Below are positions 25,049 through 33,909 of a stretch of 64,000 nt of DNA, piece after piece. A program made the position numbers and the translations under genes. Origin of the DNA: Pseudobacter sp. (GTDB taxonomy: Bacteria; Bacteroidota; Bacteroidia; Chitinophagales; Chitinophagaceae); NCBI GenBank assembly GCA_017849455.1, contig JAFIGX010000025.1:62001-126000 (forward strand), given 5' to 3'. Under the pieces are notes generated by a model. It was not told the DNA's origin and ran no database searches. It saw only the letters and a list, made by a program, of their open reading frames with translations. Each line of letters begins with the position of its first letter. Positions within the stretch are counted from its first letter, which is position 1.

Positions 25049-25857
25049 TGAAAAGACCGATTATACTGGCCTTCTTCCTGTTCGCATACCTGCTGCCCTA
25101 TGCGCAGACAGATGCTGAATTCCAGTTGCAGAAAACCTTTACCGGCGATTTCATCGATTTCACAGTTGATAACCTCGGCAATCTTTATTTGGTGAGCCAA
25201 ACCGGGCAGCTCAAAAAAATGAGCCCCGGCGGTGATTCACTGGCAGTATTCAATAATGTTCGGCAGTATGGAAAGATATATTCTATCGATGTTACCAACC
25301 CGCTGAAGGTCTTACTGTATTTCCGGGATTTCGGTACCGTGGTGGTGCTCGACCGCTTCCTCAATACCCGGTCGACCATCGATCTGAGAAAACAGCAATT
25401 GTTCCAGGTAAAGGCCATCGGCCAGTCGTACGATAATAATATCTGGGTATTCGATGAGCTGGAAAGCAAACTGAAAAGGATCGGTGAGGATGGAAGAACG
25501 CTCGACCAGTCCACCGATTTCCGCCTGATCTTCGATTCAACGCCATCCCCTGCATTTATCGTCGACCAGCAAAAACAGGTTTTCCTTTACGATTCTCTGA
25601 AAGGTGTCTATATTTTCGATTACTATGGAGCGTTCAAGAATCGGTTGCGGCTGACCGGGTGGTCCGATTTCACCGTTATCGGCAATGCCCTGTACGGAAG
25701 GGATGCAGGCATGTTCTACAAATATGAACCTGGCACCCTCAACCTCCAGCAATTCCGCATCCCCAGCGGGATGCAGGACGCCCGCAAGATCAGGATCACT
25801 CCCGGTAACCTGTATTTGCTGCGCGATAACCGCCTGGAAGTATATTCCTATCGCTGA
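25045..25857 (+). CDS. Exported hypothetical protein, propeller-like
   Basis: A 270-residue protein with a signal peptide (about 1-20, ending YAQT). The mature part consists of repeated four-strand units with alternating hydrophobics, such as FIDFTVDNLGNLYLVSQTGQ, IYSIDVTNPLKVLLYFRDFG, and IWVFDELESKLKRI, which fit a beta-propeller. There are no catalytic motifs. It overlaps the LpxH-like gene by 4 bp. The exact family is not recognised. Confidence 0.75.
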   Translation: MMKRPIILAFFLFAYLLPYAQTDAEFQLQKTFTGDFIDFTVDNLGNLYLVSQTGQLKKMSPGGDSLAVFNNVRQYGKIYSIDVTNPLKVLLYFRDFGTVVVLDRFLNTRSTIDLRKQQLFQVKAIGQSYDNNIWVFDELESKLKRIGEDGRTLDQSTDFRLIFDSTPSPAFIVDQQKQVFLYDSLKGVYIFDYYGAFKNRLRLTGWSDFTVIGNALYGRDAGMFYKYEPGTLNLQQFRIPSGMQDARKIRITPGNLYLLRDNRLEVYSYR

Positions 25858-25875
25858 CAACTGTTCCTAATATAA

Positions 25876-25883
25876 TACCTTTG
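25876..25883 (+). promoter_or_regulatory. TAnnTTTG box ahead of the MscS gene
   Basis: TACCTTTG matches the Bacteroidota -7 consensus and ends 25 bp before the ATG at 25909, the spacing expected for a short leader. Confidence 0.5.
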
Positions 25884-25908
25884 TAACCTGCATCAATGTT
25901 ATCAGGGC

Positions 25909-27003
25909 ATGGAGACATTTTTCGACAAGATCATTCTCGACAATACGATCAGGGATTATATGCTGGTAGCAGGTACCATCCTGCTCATGGTGTTTTTGAA
26001 ACGGGTACTATCGCGATATATCGCAGGCCTTTTGTTCCTACTGGTGCAAAAAGTGGCGAAAGGGGTAGATAAAAAATCCTTCGTGAACCTGGTGGTCTCC
26101 CCACTGGAAACCTTCCTGATCCTGCTCGTGAGCATCATCAGTCTCGATAAGCTCACCTTTCCTGCTGTCCTTGATCTCAAGATCTATAAGATCACGCTCC
26201 ATGCACTCATCGATGGCATTACCATCATCGTGCTTATCATCACCTTTATCTGGCTGCAATTGCGGATCATTGATTTTGTGGCCATGATCCTGCACCAGAA
26301 AGCAGAACAGGCCGCTGATCAGAAAGAAAACCAACTGGTGGTCTTTTTCAAGGATTTCTTTAAAGTGCTGCTGGTGATCCTCGGCATTCTGATGGTGTTG
26401 AAACTTGCCTTCAATTACCCTATCACCAATCTGATCACAGCCCTGAGTATTGGTGGCGCTGCCATCGCTCTCGCTACACGTGAAAGCCTGGAAAATCTTA
26501 TTGCCTCTTTTATCATCTTCATCGATAAACCATTCATGGTGGGGGATACGGTGAAGGTGCAGAACATCACGGGCACTGTAGAAAAGATCGGGCTGCGCAG
26601 CACCCGTATCCGCACCGATCAGAAAACCTATGTCACCATGCCCAATAAGCAAATGGTGGATAGCATCATGGACAATCTCTCCCTTCGCACGCAAAGGCGG
26701 GCCTTCGTACAACTTGAATTGAGTGCCGGCACTTCCCGCGGATCGGTCGATCAACTGGTGCTGGCCATTCAAAAATTGCTGCAGACCCGGAACGACAAAG
26801 TCGAGAACTATTCTGTGTTCCTCGCAGACATTACCAGGAATATATTCGTTGTGCAGGTCGAATTTTTTACTGCACCCATTCCTGTAGCTGATTTCAATAT
26901 TGTACGCCAGGAAGTGAATCTCGCCATCATCGGTATCCTGGAAGAAATGGACCTCAAACTGGCTTCCAGGGAAACAGAGCTCGTCGTTACCAAAGAATCC
27001 TGA
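25909..27003 (+). CDS. MscS-family mechanosensitive ion channel
   Basis: A 364-residue inner-membrane channel that would open under membrane tension during osmotic downshift. Hydrophobic helices lie at about 15-35, 50-80, 90-120, and 145-165. The pore-lining helix is the Gly/Ala-rich ITALSIGGAAIALATRESLENL (written here across its start and end), followed by the beta domain starting IIFIDKPFMVGDTVKV with the IGLRSTRIRT segment. The C-terminal alpha/beta domain is complete. It has its own promoter-like box. Confidence 0.92.
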   Translation: METFFDKIILDNTIRDYMLVAGTILLMVFLKRVLSRYIAGLLFLLVQKVAKGVDKKSFVNLVVSPLETFLILLVSIISLDKLTFPAVLDLKIYKITLHALIDGITIIVLIITFIWLQLRIIDFVAMILHQKAEQAADQKENQLVVFFKDFFKVLLVILGILMVLKLAFNYPITNLITALSIGGAAIALATRESLENLIASFIIFIDKPFMVGDTVKVQNITGTVEKIGLRSTRIRTDQKTYVTMPNKQMVDSIMDNLSLRTQRRAFVQLELSAGTSRGSVDQLVLAIQKLLQTRNDKVENYSVFLADITRNIFVVQVEFFTAPIPVADFNIVRQEVNLAIIGILEEMDLKLASRETELVVTKES

Positions 27004-27066
27004 AATATTTTTCTGCCATGGGGGTAAATCTCCGGCACGTTGTCAATCCTATTAAATAGGAACAGG

Positions 27067-28125
27067 ATGAGAACGTTTGTTACGATTGCTGCCGGGTCAG
27101 CAAAAAAATGGGTATTGTCGGTAAGCTTTATCTTTCTATCAGTCGTGGTAATGGCTCAGTCCAGCAAAAAGAAGCATGCGCATATCGGCCTTATTTATCC
27201 GATCAGCAGCAATGGCATAAAAGCAGATGAATACACGAATAGTTTGTCATTTCATGTGCTGGCAGGACTTTCAAAGGCAGAAACAGGATTGGCGGCCGCA
27301 GGCATTACGCTGATCATCAAAGACAGCGCCAGGGGAGTGCAACTGGCCGGCTTTTCGAATCATGTATTGAACCGTGCCGGCGGAGTACAACTGGCCGGAT
27401 TTCTGAATTCGGTGAAAAACGAAATGAAAGGATTCCAGGGATCGGGTTATCTTAACATTGCCGGATCCGTGCAAGGTGCGCAAGTGGCCGGCTTTGCAAA
27501 TTATTCAAACGGCAATGCAGGTACACAGGTAGGAGGTTTTCTCAACATGGCAGGCAATGCAAATAATCAGGTGGCTGGTTTTATGAATCTTGCCAAAAAA
27601 GTAAAAGGAGTTCAGGTGGCTGCATTCCTGAATATTGCCGATAGCAGCGAATATCCTATCGGGATAGTGAACATCATCAGGAATGGTGAAAAATCCATCA
27701 GTGTGAGCGTGGATGAAACGGCAACAACGCTGGTATCTTTCCGTTCGGGGAGCAAGCGCCTTTACGGGATATTGGGCATTGGTTACAATTTTAAAAGCGA
27801 AGACCGTTTGTATGCCCTGGAAGCCGGTATCGGCGCGCATTTCCAGGTTTCGCCCAATTTCCGCATCAATACGGAAGCTGTTACGGTTTCGCTGGATGAT
27901 TTCAGGAAGGGCCATTATTTCAAGGCTGCCCTGCGTGTATTCCCGTCGTTCGCGTTTGGTCGGAGATTTGAATTATTTGCCGGTCCTACGTTCAATTATG
28001 CGCATTTTTCCAATCAAAAGGGGAAGGACCTCACTGATCATTATCTCTGGAGTGAGACCGTAGGGAACAATGAGTTCCATGGGATATTCATCGGCGCGAT
28101 TGGTGGGTTACAATATAAATTCTAG
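27067..28125 (+). CDS. Exported repeat protein with VQLAGFLN-type repeats
   Basis: A 352-residue exported protein. After a signal peptide (about 1-31) and a short strand region, residues about 85-205 hold six or more units of about 20 residues with the core V/AQVAGFxN: RGVQLAGFSN, GGVQLAGFLN, GAQVAGFAN, GTQVGGFLN, NQVAGFMN, GVQVAAFLN. This matches the LA_2272-type surface-repeat pattern. The C-terminal part looks like an outer-membrane barrel ending in GGLQYKF. ATG at 27067 is chosen over TTG at 27040 because of the AGG-rich leader and signal peptide. Role unknown. Confidence 0.78.
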   Translation: MRTFVTIAAGSAKKWVLSVSFIFLSVVVMAQSSKKKHAHIGLIYPISSNGIKADEYTNSLSFHVLAGLSKAETGLAAAGITLIIKDSARGVQLAGFSNHVLNRAGGVQLAGFLNSVKNEMKGFQGSGYLNIAGSVQGAQVAGFANYSNGNAGTQVGGFLNMAGNANNQVAGFMNLAKKVKGVQVAAFLNIADSSEYPIGIVNIIRNGEKSISVSVDETATTLVSFRSGSKRLYGILGIGYNFKSEDRLYALEAGIGAHFQVSPNFRINTEAVTVSLDDFRKGHYFKAALRVFPSFAFGRRFELFAGPTFNYAHFSNQKGKDLTDHYLWSETVGNNEFHGIFIGAIGGLQYKF

Positions 28126-28147
28126 GATTATCACCTGTCTTATTTGT

Positions 28148-28732
28148 TCACAGCGAAGCCTTGATCTCCAGCAGGAAATCCTTTACCTGTTGTAGTGACT
28201 GGATCATTTCAAATCTTTCCCTGGCCTGTTTGTTTTTCCGCAGGAATTCCTTGGCGCCTTCAATGGTGAGTTTGCGCCGGCGCAGCAGGTCGTAGATCAG
28301 CTCCAGGTTCCTGATATCGACAGGCCGGAAATGGCGGTCGCCTTTCCGGTTCTTGCGGGGCTGTATGATATCGAATTCATTCTCCCAGAAGCGAAGCAGG
28401 GACTGGTTCACGCCAAACATGGTGGCTACTTCGCCGATGGAATAATATTGTCTCTGGAAAAGCGTGGCATCATCCGGAATATTGACCAGGTCGGCAGCGG
28501 CATCGAGCGCCTTCAGTGATTTGCGTCCACGGGTGGACTTCTTCACTCCTTCATTACGGGCCGCTGCTGCATGTTTTACCGGCGTTTCCTGTTCTTCAGG
28601 GCCTGTTGGTTCAACAGGGTCGGGACCGGCCGTTTTCAGCGCCTTTATCCGTACACCTACCGCAGGTTCCTCCCTGTTAGAGGAAGGATCACTGAAATCG
28701 AAATTGATCTGCGAATAAGTCTTTTTTTCCAT
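28148..28732 (-). CDS. MerR-family transcriptional regulator
   Basis: A 194-residue regulator. Residues 1-75 are low-complexity and charged. The MerR winged helix follows at about 88-165, with YYSIGEVATMFGVNQSLLRFWENEF, the wing RKGDRHFRPVDI, and IYDLLRRRKLTIEGAKEFLR. There is no C-terminal ligand domain and no metal-binding cysteines. Such short MerR proteins are common single genes in Bacteroidota. Target and signal are unknown. Convergent with the repeat-protein gene. Confidence 0.88.
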   Translation of the reverse strand: MEKKTYSQINFDFSDPSSNREEPAVGVRIKALKTAGPDPVEPTGPEEQETPVKHAAAARNEGVKKSTRGRKSLKALDAAADLVNIPDDATLFQRQYYSIGEVATMFGVNQSLLRFWENEFDIIQPRKNRKGDRHFRPVDIRNLELIYDLLRRRKLTIEGAKEFLRKNKQARERFEMIQSLQQVKDFLLEIKASL

Positions 28733-29016
28733 AGTATGTACAAAGGATCAATAACAAACAACAAATATCGTGCAGTAAAAGTACGAACATTCGGAACTGC
28801 TGCCTTTAATACGCCATCCTATGCCTTCCACTGTGGAAAAAACGCTCGTAAGTAAGGCCCGGAAATACATGAAAATCCCAGGGCCACGAAGCTGAAAAAT
28901 TGCCCATTTCCGGGCAAAAAATCGCATTGGTAAACCAGCCTGAAATACAGCCCTGAAAAGTGCTAAAAAAGTGTATAAATTAGACCTCCAAAAACGGCTG
29001 AAACCCTTATTTTTCG

Positions 29017-29024
29017 TACATTTG
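29017..29024 (+). promoter_or_regulatory. TAnnTTTG box ahead of gyrB
   Basis: TACATTTG fits the -7 consensus and lies 46 bp ahead of the gyrB ATG. The same octamer precedes both SusC genes. Confidence 0.5.
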
Positions 29025-29070
29025 CCGGAATCAACATTTTTAAACTGCAGAAGCATTTTCAGACGAATTT

Positions 29071-31050
29071 ATGGCTACAGAAACTACAGAAATCCTCAAC
29101 CCCGCCAACAATGGATATGGTGCCGACAGTATACAGGTTTTAGAAGGTTTGGAAGCAGTGCGTAAACGCCCTGCCATGTATATCGGAGATGTTGGCGAAA
29201 AAGGGTTGCATCACCTGGTCTATGAAGTGGTCGACAACTCCATCGATGAAGCGCTTGCCGGTTTTTGCAAAAACATCATCGTCACTATTCATGAAGACAA
29301 TTCAGTGTCCGTGATCGATGATGGCCGTGGCATTCCCACGGGGATGAACACCAAAGAAAAAAGAAGCGCCCTGGAGATCGTGATGACCGTACTGCATGCC
29401 GGTGGTAAATTCGACAAGAATACCTACAAAGTGTCCGGTGGTCTTCACGGTGTGGGCGTAAGCTGCGTGAATGCACTGAGCACGCGTCTGCATGTTGTAG
29501 TGAACAGGGAAGGCAAGGTCTTCGAACAGGAATACCATATCGGTATCCCGCAATACGCAGTGCGTGAAATAGGAGTAAGCCCTACTACCGGCACCAGCGT
29601 TCATTTCTGGCCCGATAGCACTATTTTCATCACCACTACCTATAAAAAAGATATTCTCGAAGGCCGTCTCCGTGAGCTGGCCTATCTCAACCGGGGCATC
29701 AGCATCACCCTCAACGATCTCCGTGAAAAAGAAGACGACGGATCTACCTATTCCAAAACTTTCTACAGTGAAGGCGGTATCGTCGAGTTCGTGGAAATGC
29801 TCGACAAGAATGCAGGCCGCAATCCCCTGATCCCGAAAGTGATCTATGTGGAAGGCAGAGATGAATCCTCCAATGTGGCCGTGGAAGTGGCTCTCAGCTA
29901 CAACGACAGCTATCATGAACATATCTATTCCTACGTCAATAATATCAATACCATCGAAGGCGGTACCCACGTTTCCGGATTCCGCCGCTCGCTCACCAGG
30001 GTCTTCAAAAGCTATGGCGATAAACAGAACCTTTTCGAAAAAGCAAAAGTAGAGATCGAAGGAGATGACTTCCGGGAAGGGTTAAGCGCCATTGTTTCGG
30101 TAAAAGTACCGGAACCGCAGTTCGAAGGGCAAACCAAGACCAAGCTCGGTAACAGCGATGTGATGGGCGTGGTAGATACTACCGTATCCAAAGTGCTGGA
30201 AGCTTTCCTGGAGGAAAATCCCAGGGAAGCGAAGAATATTATTTCCAAAGTGATCCTCGCCGCACAAGCCAGGGCCGCTGCCCGTAAAGCGCGTGAACTG
30301 GTACAGCGCAAGAGCGTACTGAGCGGAGGTGGACTGCCGGGCAAGCTGGCCGACTGCTCCGATCGTGATCCTGATAGCTGCGAGCTCTTCCTCGTGGAAG
30401 GTGATTCGGCCGGTGGTACCGCCAAACAAGGCCGTAACCGCAATTTCCAGGCTATCCTGCCCCTGCGCGGTAAGATCCTCAACGTGGAAAAAGCCATGGA
30501 GCACAAGATCTACGAGAATGAGGAGATCCGCAATATGTATACTGCGCTTGGTGTAACAGTAGGCACTCCCGAAGATCCCAAAGCACTTAACCTCGTAAAG
30601 CTCCGCTATCATAAGCTGATCATCATGACCGATGCCGATGTGGACGGAAGCCATATCGCCACACTGATCCTAACCTTCATTTACAGGTACATGAAAGAAC
30701 TGGTTGAACAAGGCTATGTATACATTGCCCAGCCGCCTCTCTACCTGGTGAAGAAAGGAAAGGAACAGGCTTATGCCTGGAATGAAGATCAGCGCAAACT
30801 GTTGGTTGAAAAACTGGGCGGCGGAAAAGAAGACAGCGTAAATATCCAGCGTTACAAAGGTTTGGGTGAGATGAACGCCGAACAATTATGGGAAACTACC
30901 ATGAATCCCGATACCCGAACATTGAAACAGGTAACGATAGAAAGCGCGGCAGAAGCGGACCGTGTGTTCAGCATGCTGATGGGCGATGAAGTGGCCCCGC
31001 GTCGCGATTTCATTGAAAGCCACGCAAAATATGCCAAGATCGACGTATAG
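29071..31050 (+). CDS. gyrB: DNA gyrase subunit B
   Basis: The ATPase subunit of gyrase, which with GyrA introduces negative supercoils. The 659 residues fit the short GyrB form. The GHKL ATPase domain starts with RPAMYIGD and HHLVYEVVDNSIDEA, followed by DDGRGIP and GGLHGVGVSCVNA. The transducer domain precedes the Toprim domain, with EGDSAGGTAKQGRNR and DADVDGSHI, and the end carries QRYKGLGEMNAEQLWETTM. Monocistronic: a terminator follows and the next gene is convergent. No gyrA in this window. Confidence 0.97.
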   Translation: MATETTEILNPANNGYGADSIQVLEGLEAVRKRPAMYIGDVGEKGLHHLVYEVVDNSIDEALAGFCKNIIVTIHEDNSVSVIDDGRGIPTGMNTKEKRSALEIVMTVLHAGGKFDKNTYKVSGGLHGVGVSCVNALSTRLHVVVNREGKVFEQEYHIGIPQYAVREIGVSPTTGTSVHFWPDSTIFITTTYKKDILEGRLRELAYLNRGISITLNDLREKEDDGSTYSKTFYSEGGIVEFVEMLDKNAGRNPLIPKVIYVEGRDESSNVAVEVALSYNDSYHEHIYSYVNNINTIEGGTHVSGFRRSLTRVFKSYGDKQNLFEKAKVEIEGDDFREGLSAIVSVKVPEPQFEGQTKTKLGNSDVMGVVDTTVSKVLEAFLEENPREAKNIISKVILAAQARAAARKARELVQRKSVLSGGGLPGKLADCSDRDPDSCELFLVEGDSAGGTAKQGRNRNFQAILPLRGKILNVEKAMEHKIYENEEIRNMYTALGVTVGTPEDPKALNLVKLRYHKLIIMTDADVDGSHIATLILTFIYRYMKELVEQGYVYIAQPPLYLVKKGKEQAYAWNEDQRKLLVEKLGGGKEDSVNIQRYKGLGEMNAEQLWETTMNPDTRTLKQVTIESAAEADRVFSMLMGDEVAPRRDFIESHAKYAKIDV

Positions 31051-31072
31051 ATAAATACAGCAGAACTTATGG

Positions 31073-31107
31073 AAGGTGAATTACGAAAGTGATTCACCTT
31101 TTTGTTT
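31073..31107. terminator. Terminator shared by gyrB and the convergent gene
   Basis: AAGGTGAAT pairs with ATTCACCTT across a 10-base loop and is followed by TTTTTGTTTT on the plus strand. The stop codon of the minus-strand gene (31094-31096) lies within the right arm. Confidence 0.8.
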
Positions 31108-33403
31108 TACCACGGGCACGATAATTTTCTGTTTCCGTTACCATGAAAAATTGATGGAGCGCCGTTGCCTTTGTATGAATGATACCGTTACTGACAGCTG
31201 CAGGAGATATTGTCGGCGTTAAGCTGGTGAATGATCCCTGCATCCGTTGCGCTTCGCGCACATTGCCTACCCGCAGCTTCACCGGAATGCCTTTCCCAGT
31301 GTTGCTGGAATCTTTCCATACAGCATATACAACTTTACGTGGGTCTGTCTGATGGCGGAACTTGATGATGAATAAGCCACCACTGGCCGAATCGATGATA
31401 GCGCCCTGCCCATAACTGAACAATGCCCTGCTGATACCCTGATCGTAATAATAATTATCCCAATAGATGGTGGAATCGATCTTCCAGGATGAATTATAAT
31501 GATACCACAGATAACCGCTGCCGCTATAGCTGGTATAGCGTGATGAAGACCGCGGCGCCTCATCATCCTTGAAAGCATATTGCACTCTTTCGGCCTGGGA
31601 AGTGGCGGCGCCCATCAGTTTGGAGCTTACCAGGAAGATCCCAAGACTTTGAGCAGGTGTATAATGATCATATCGCACAATGCCATAGAGAGAAGTATCA
31701 TATTGACCGTTCACAGATCTCGTGCGCAAATAAGATTTATCGGCCCCATATTCATTAATGGTACAGGGAATATAACCCTGCCACTCACGGTACATGGCCC
31801 GCACTGCATCGATCTCATCCTGGTAATAGCCTTTGTCCGACGGGAACGTAACATAATTGCCCACCATCTCTTCCACAAAAGGCCCCACTCCTTTTTTCAT
31901 GATCAGCGGATAAGCGTGGAAAGCGATATAATCGATTGAAGGATGCGTGGTGTTGTAAGCGTATTGAAGGAACTTCAGCACTGCGCGCTGGTATTGAACG
32001 TCGAGCCCGGCCGTTCCCGGCAGATAGACCTTGAATGACGGATCGGCATTCTTAGCCCCCAAACCCTTACCCCACTTGTTTTTCCAGCCATCGATGCTCA
32101 TGAGCATCAGGCAGCCTGCGGCAATAGGATCGAGCCAGTAGTTGGGAAAATAAACCGCGTTGTATTCATTCCCGGGCTCTACTCCCCAATGGATATTCAT
32201 TGCCTTCCTCCACCCGTTCTTCTGCCGGGCATAAACATCTTCTGCCCTCGGGTTATTGCCGTAAGCGTAGGCGAGCGTGTACATATTCCTGCCGAAAGTG
32301 GTATAGCTCAACGGATCTCTTCTGTCTGAGGCTGTATCGTTCACCGGCCGCCAGGAATAATTATTGGTTTGCTGATACACCCGTGTGGTAGGCCCTGCCA
32401 TTTGGTAATACAGTCTCCTCCCGATCATACGGGACCGCATAACCGAATCGTAATATTCTGCAGAGCCCAGGTCTGCCTGGGGGTTCAGTACCATTGAATC
32501 ATGATAGAAGCGGTTCGTTTGCTGGATCCCTTTGCGGGCAATGGTAAAGCTGTCGCAGTCGGCAAGGGGGAAATAATTATAAAAATTGGAACCATTCAGG
32601 TTTCGGATGGTGGTGCGATGCGCATCGGCTTTATCGACTACTTCATCGGATGCGTAATTGAATTTTGTTTCACCCTCACCCGTTGGGTAGCCATAGAACA
32701 GGATGCCGGTGAGGTTGGTTTCCATGGTTACCCAATAACCTCCCTCCTGGTGAAAGAATTTCCGGTAGTGGATATTGGTGAGAAAGTATTGCACAACGGT
32801 ATCGCCTTCCCATATTTTTTTCCAGCCATACCCATCGCCTTTTGTGATGGCCCTGCAGGTGGGAGTGGTTTGATTGGTGTAATTGTAAATGAAGGAAGCG
32901 GATTTGGCGCTATCTCCCAACACAAGGTCTACGGTGTCGGTGAAGGGAAGGTAGGGAGAAGTGCAGACCCAGATCTCTTTCACACGCCAGGCCTGCTGGA
33001 AATTACCGCCGATCAATCTTTGCTGCCGGTAACTGTAATAGCCTTCGCCGCCGATAGAGGTATTGCCGCTGGTGCTGTCGGGACTGAAATTATGATGCAC
33101 CGGATCGGCTTTGGAATCGAAATAATTGAAACTGGAATAGGCTGCCCGGCCCCAGGCCCCGCTAAAATCGATGATCATATTGCTGTCGAGCGGGATCTTT
33201 TTCAATGCCCTTTCAGGAATGCCCGTTGCAGGGGCAACCTGTGCCGGAAGGAGACCGGGAAACACCACCAGGATGAGGCAGCAGGAAAAGCAGGCGGAGC
33301 CAAAATGGGAGCAGAATATTTTTTGCCAGTATTTTTTTTGTAGAATACGTTCAAAATCAATGCTGATATACCTTATATTGAAAAAAAATGTATATTTAGC
33401 CAT
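31094..33403 (-). CDS. Secreted glycosidase-like protein (GH clan A-like)
   Basis: A 769-residue exported protein. A hydrophobic export segment lies at about 36-54 (CFSCCLILVVFPGLLPAQ), preceded by an unusually long, basic N-terminal extension; no later in-frame ATG gives a better start. The region about 370-640 reads as a TIM barrel: MNIHWGVEPGNEYN with candidate acid/base Glu413, FHAYP near 495-499, and TINEYGADKS with candidate nucleophile Glu551. Two Glu of this kind on strand ends are the pattern of clan GH-A glycosidases. The last 100 residues are beta-rich. Substrate and exact family are not recognised, so this is a moderate call. Confidence 0.6.
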   Translation of the reverse strand: MAKYTFFFNIRYISIDFERILQKKYWQKIFCSHFGSACFSCCLILVVFPGLLPAQVAPATGIPERALKKIPLDSNMIIDFSGAWGRAAYSSFNYFDSKADPVHHNFSPDSTSGNTSIGGEGYYSYRQQRLIGGNFQQAWRVKEIWVCTSPYLPFTDTVDLVLGDSAKSASFIYNYTNQTTPTCRAITKGDGYGWKKIWEGDTVVQYFLTNIHYRKFFHQEGGYWVTMETNLTGILFYGYPTGEGETKFNYASDEVVDKADAHRTTIRNLNGSNFYNYFPLADCDSFTIARKGIQQTNRFYHDSMVLNPQADLGSAEYYDSVMRSRMIGRRLYYQMAGPTTRVYQQTNNYSWRPVNDTASDRRDPLSYTTFGRNMYTLAYAYGNNPRAEDVYARQKNGWRKAMNIHWGVEPGNEYNAVYFPNYWLDPIAAGCLMLMSIDGWKNKWGKGLGAKNADPSFKVYLPGTAGLDVQYQRAVLKFLQYAYNTTHPSIDYIAFHAYPLIMKKGVGPFVEEMVGNYVTFPSDKGYYQDEIDAVRAMYREWQGYIPCTINEYGADKSYLRTRSVNGQYDTSLYGIVRYDHYTPAQSLGIFLVSSKLMGAATSQAERVQYAFKDDEAPRSSSRYTSYSGSGYLWYHYNSSWKIDSTIYWDNYYYDQGISRALFSYGQGAIIDSASGGLFIIKFRHQTDPRKVVYAVWKDSSNTGKGIPVKLRVGNVREAQRMQGSFTSLTPTISPAAVSNGIIHTKATALHQFFMVTETENYRARGKTKR

Positions 33404-33476
33404 ATTTTGTACGCTCTTTGGAGAAATATTTGCAAAGAAAGTGTATTCAATTTACTAACCGATTAAATGTATAACT

Positions 33477-33680
33477 ATGGCAGACGTAAAACTCACTGCA
33501 TACAATGTGAAGACAAAAGAAAAAAATGTGCCCATCCAGGATGCAGTGATCACCAAGACCGCTAAAGGTGCATACATGGCCCAGGGAACCGACGGAAAGG
33601 GTAATAAGCTTACTACCCTTCTCAATGAAGAGAAAGCGCTGGCAGCTATCAAGGCCGGTGTTGCAAAACAGGGCTGGTAA
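33477..33680 (+). CDS. Small conserved-looking hypothetical protein
   Basis: A 67-residue soluble protein with a clear ATG and an open frame ending in AAIKAGVAKQGW. The sequence (strand-turn pattern, AVITKTAKGAYMAQGTDGKGNKL) suggests a small beta-hairpin domain plus a C-terminal helix. It is divergent from the glycosidase-like gene and is followed by a terminator, so it is a monocistronic unit. Family not recognised. Confidence 0.6.
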   Translation: MADVKLTAYNVKTKEKNVPIQDAVITKTAKGAYMAQGTDGKGNKLTTLLNEEKALAAIKAGVAKQGW

Positions 33681-33711
33681 TCCCCATTGTAAAGACTAAC
33701 GTAAGAAATTG

Positions 33712-33750
33712 AAGCTGTCCATCCCTGATAGGTAAGGGGTAGGCAGCTTT
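33712..33750 (+). terminator. Terminator-like hairpin after the 67-aa gene
   Basis: AAGCTGtCC and GGcAGCTT form the outer stem, with an inner TCCCT/AGGGG-like pairing. The T-tract is short and broken (TTGTCGTTATT), so termination may be partial. Confidence 0.6.
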
Positions 33751-33909
33751 GTCGTTATTATAATCACGAAGGCCCTCCCGTATTTCGAAGATCTCCATAC
33801 AAGAAGGCCCTACTGTGCGGGTAAGCACTATTTTTAGATAAGGTGAATTAGTAAATCATTTAAAAAGTGAAGGAAAAGGCGACAATGTTAATATACGATA
33901 TAATTTATA

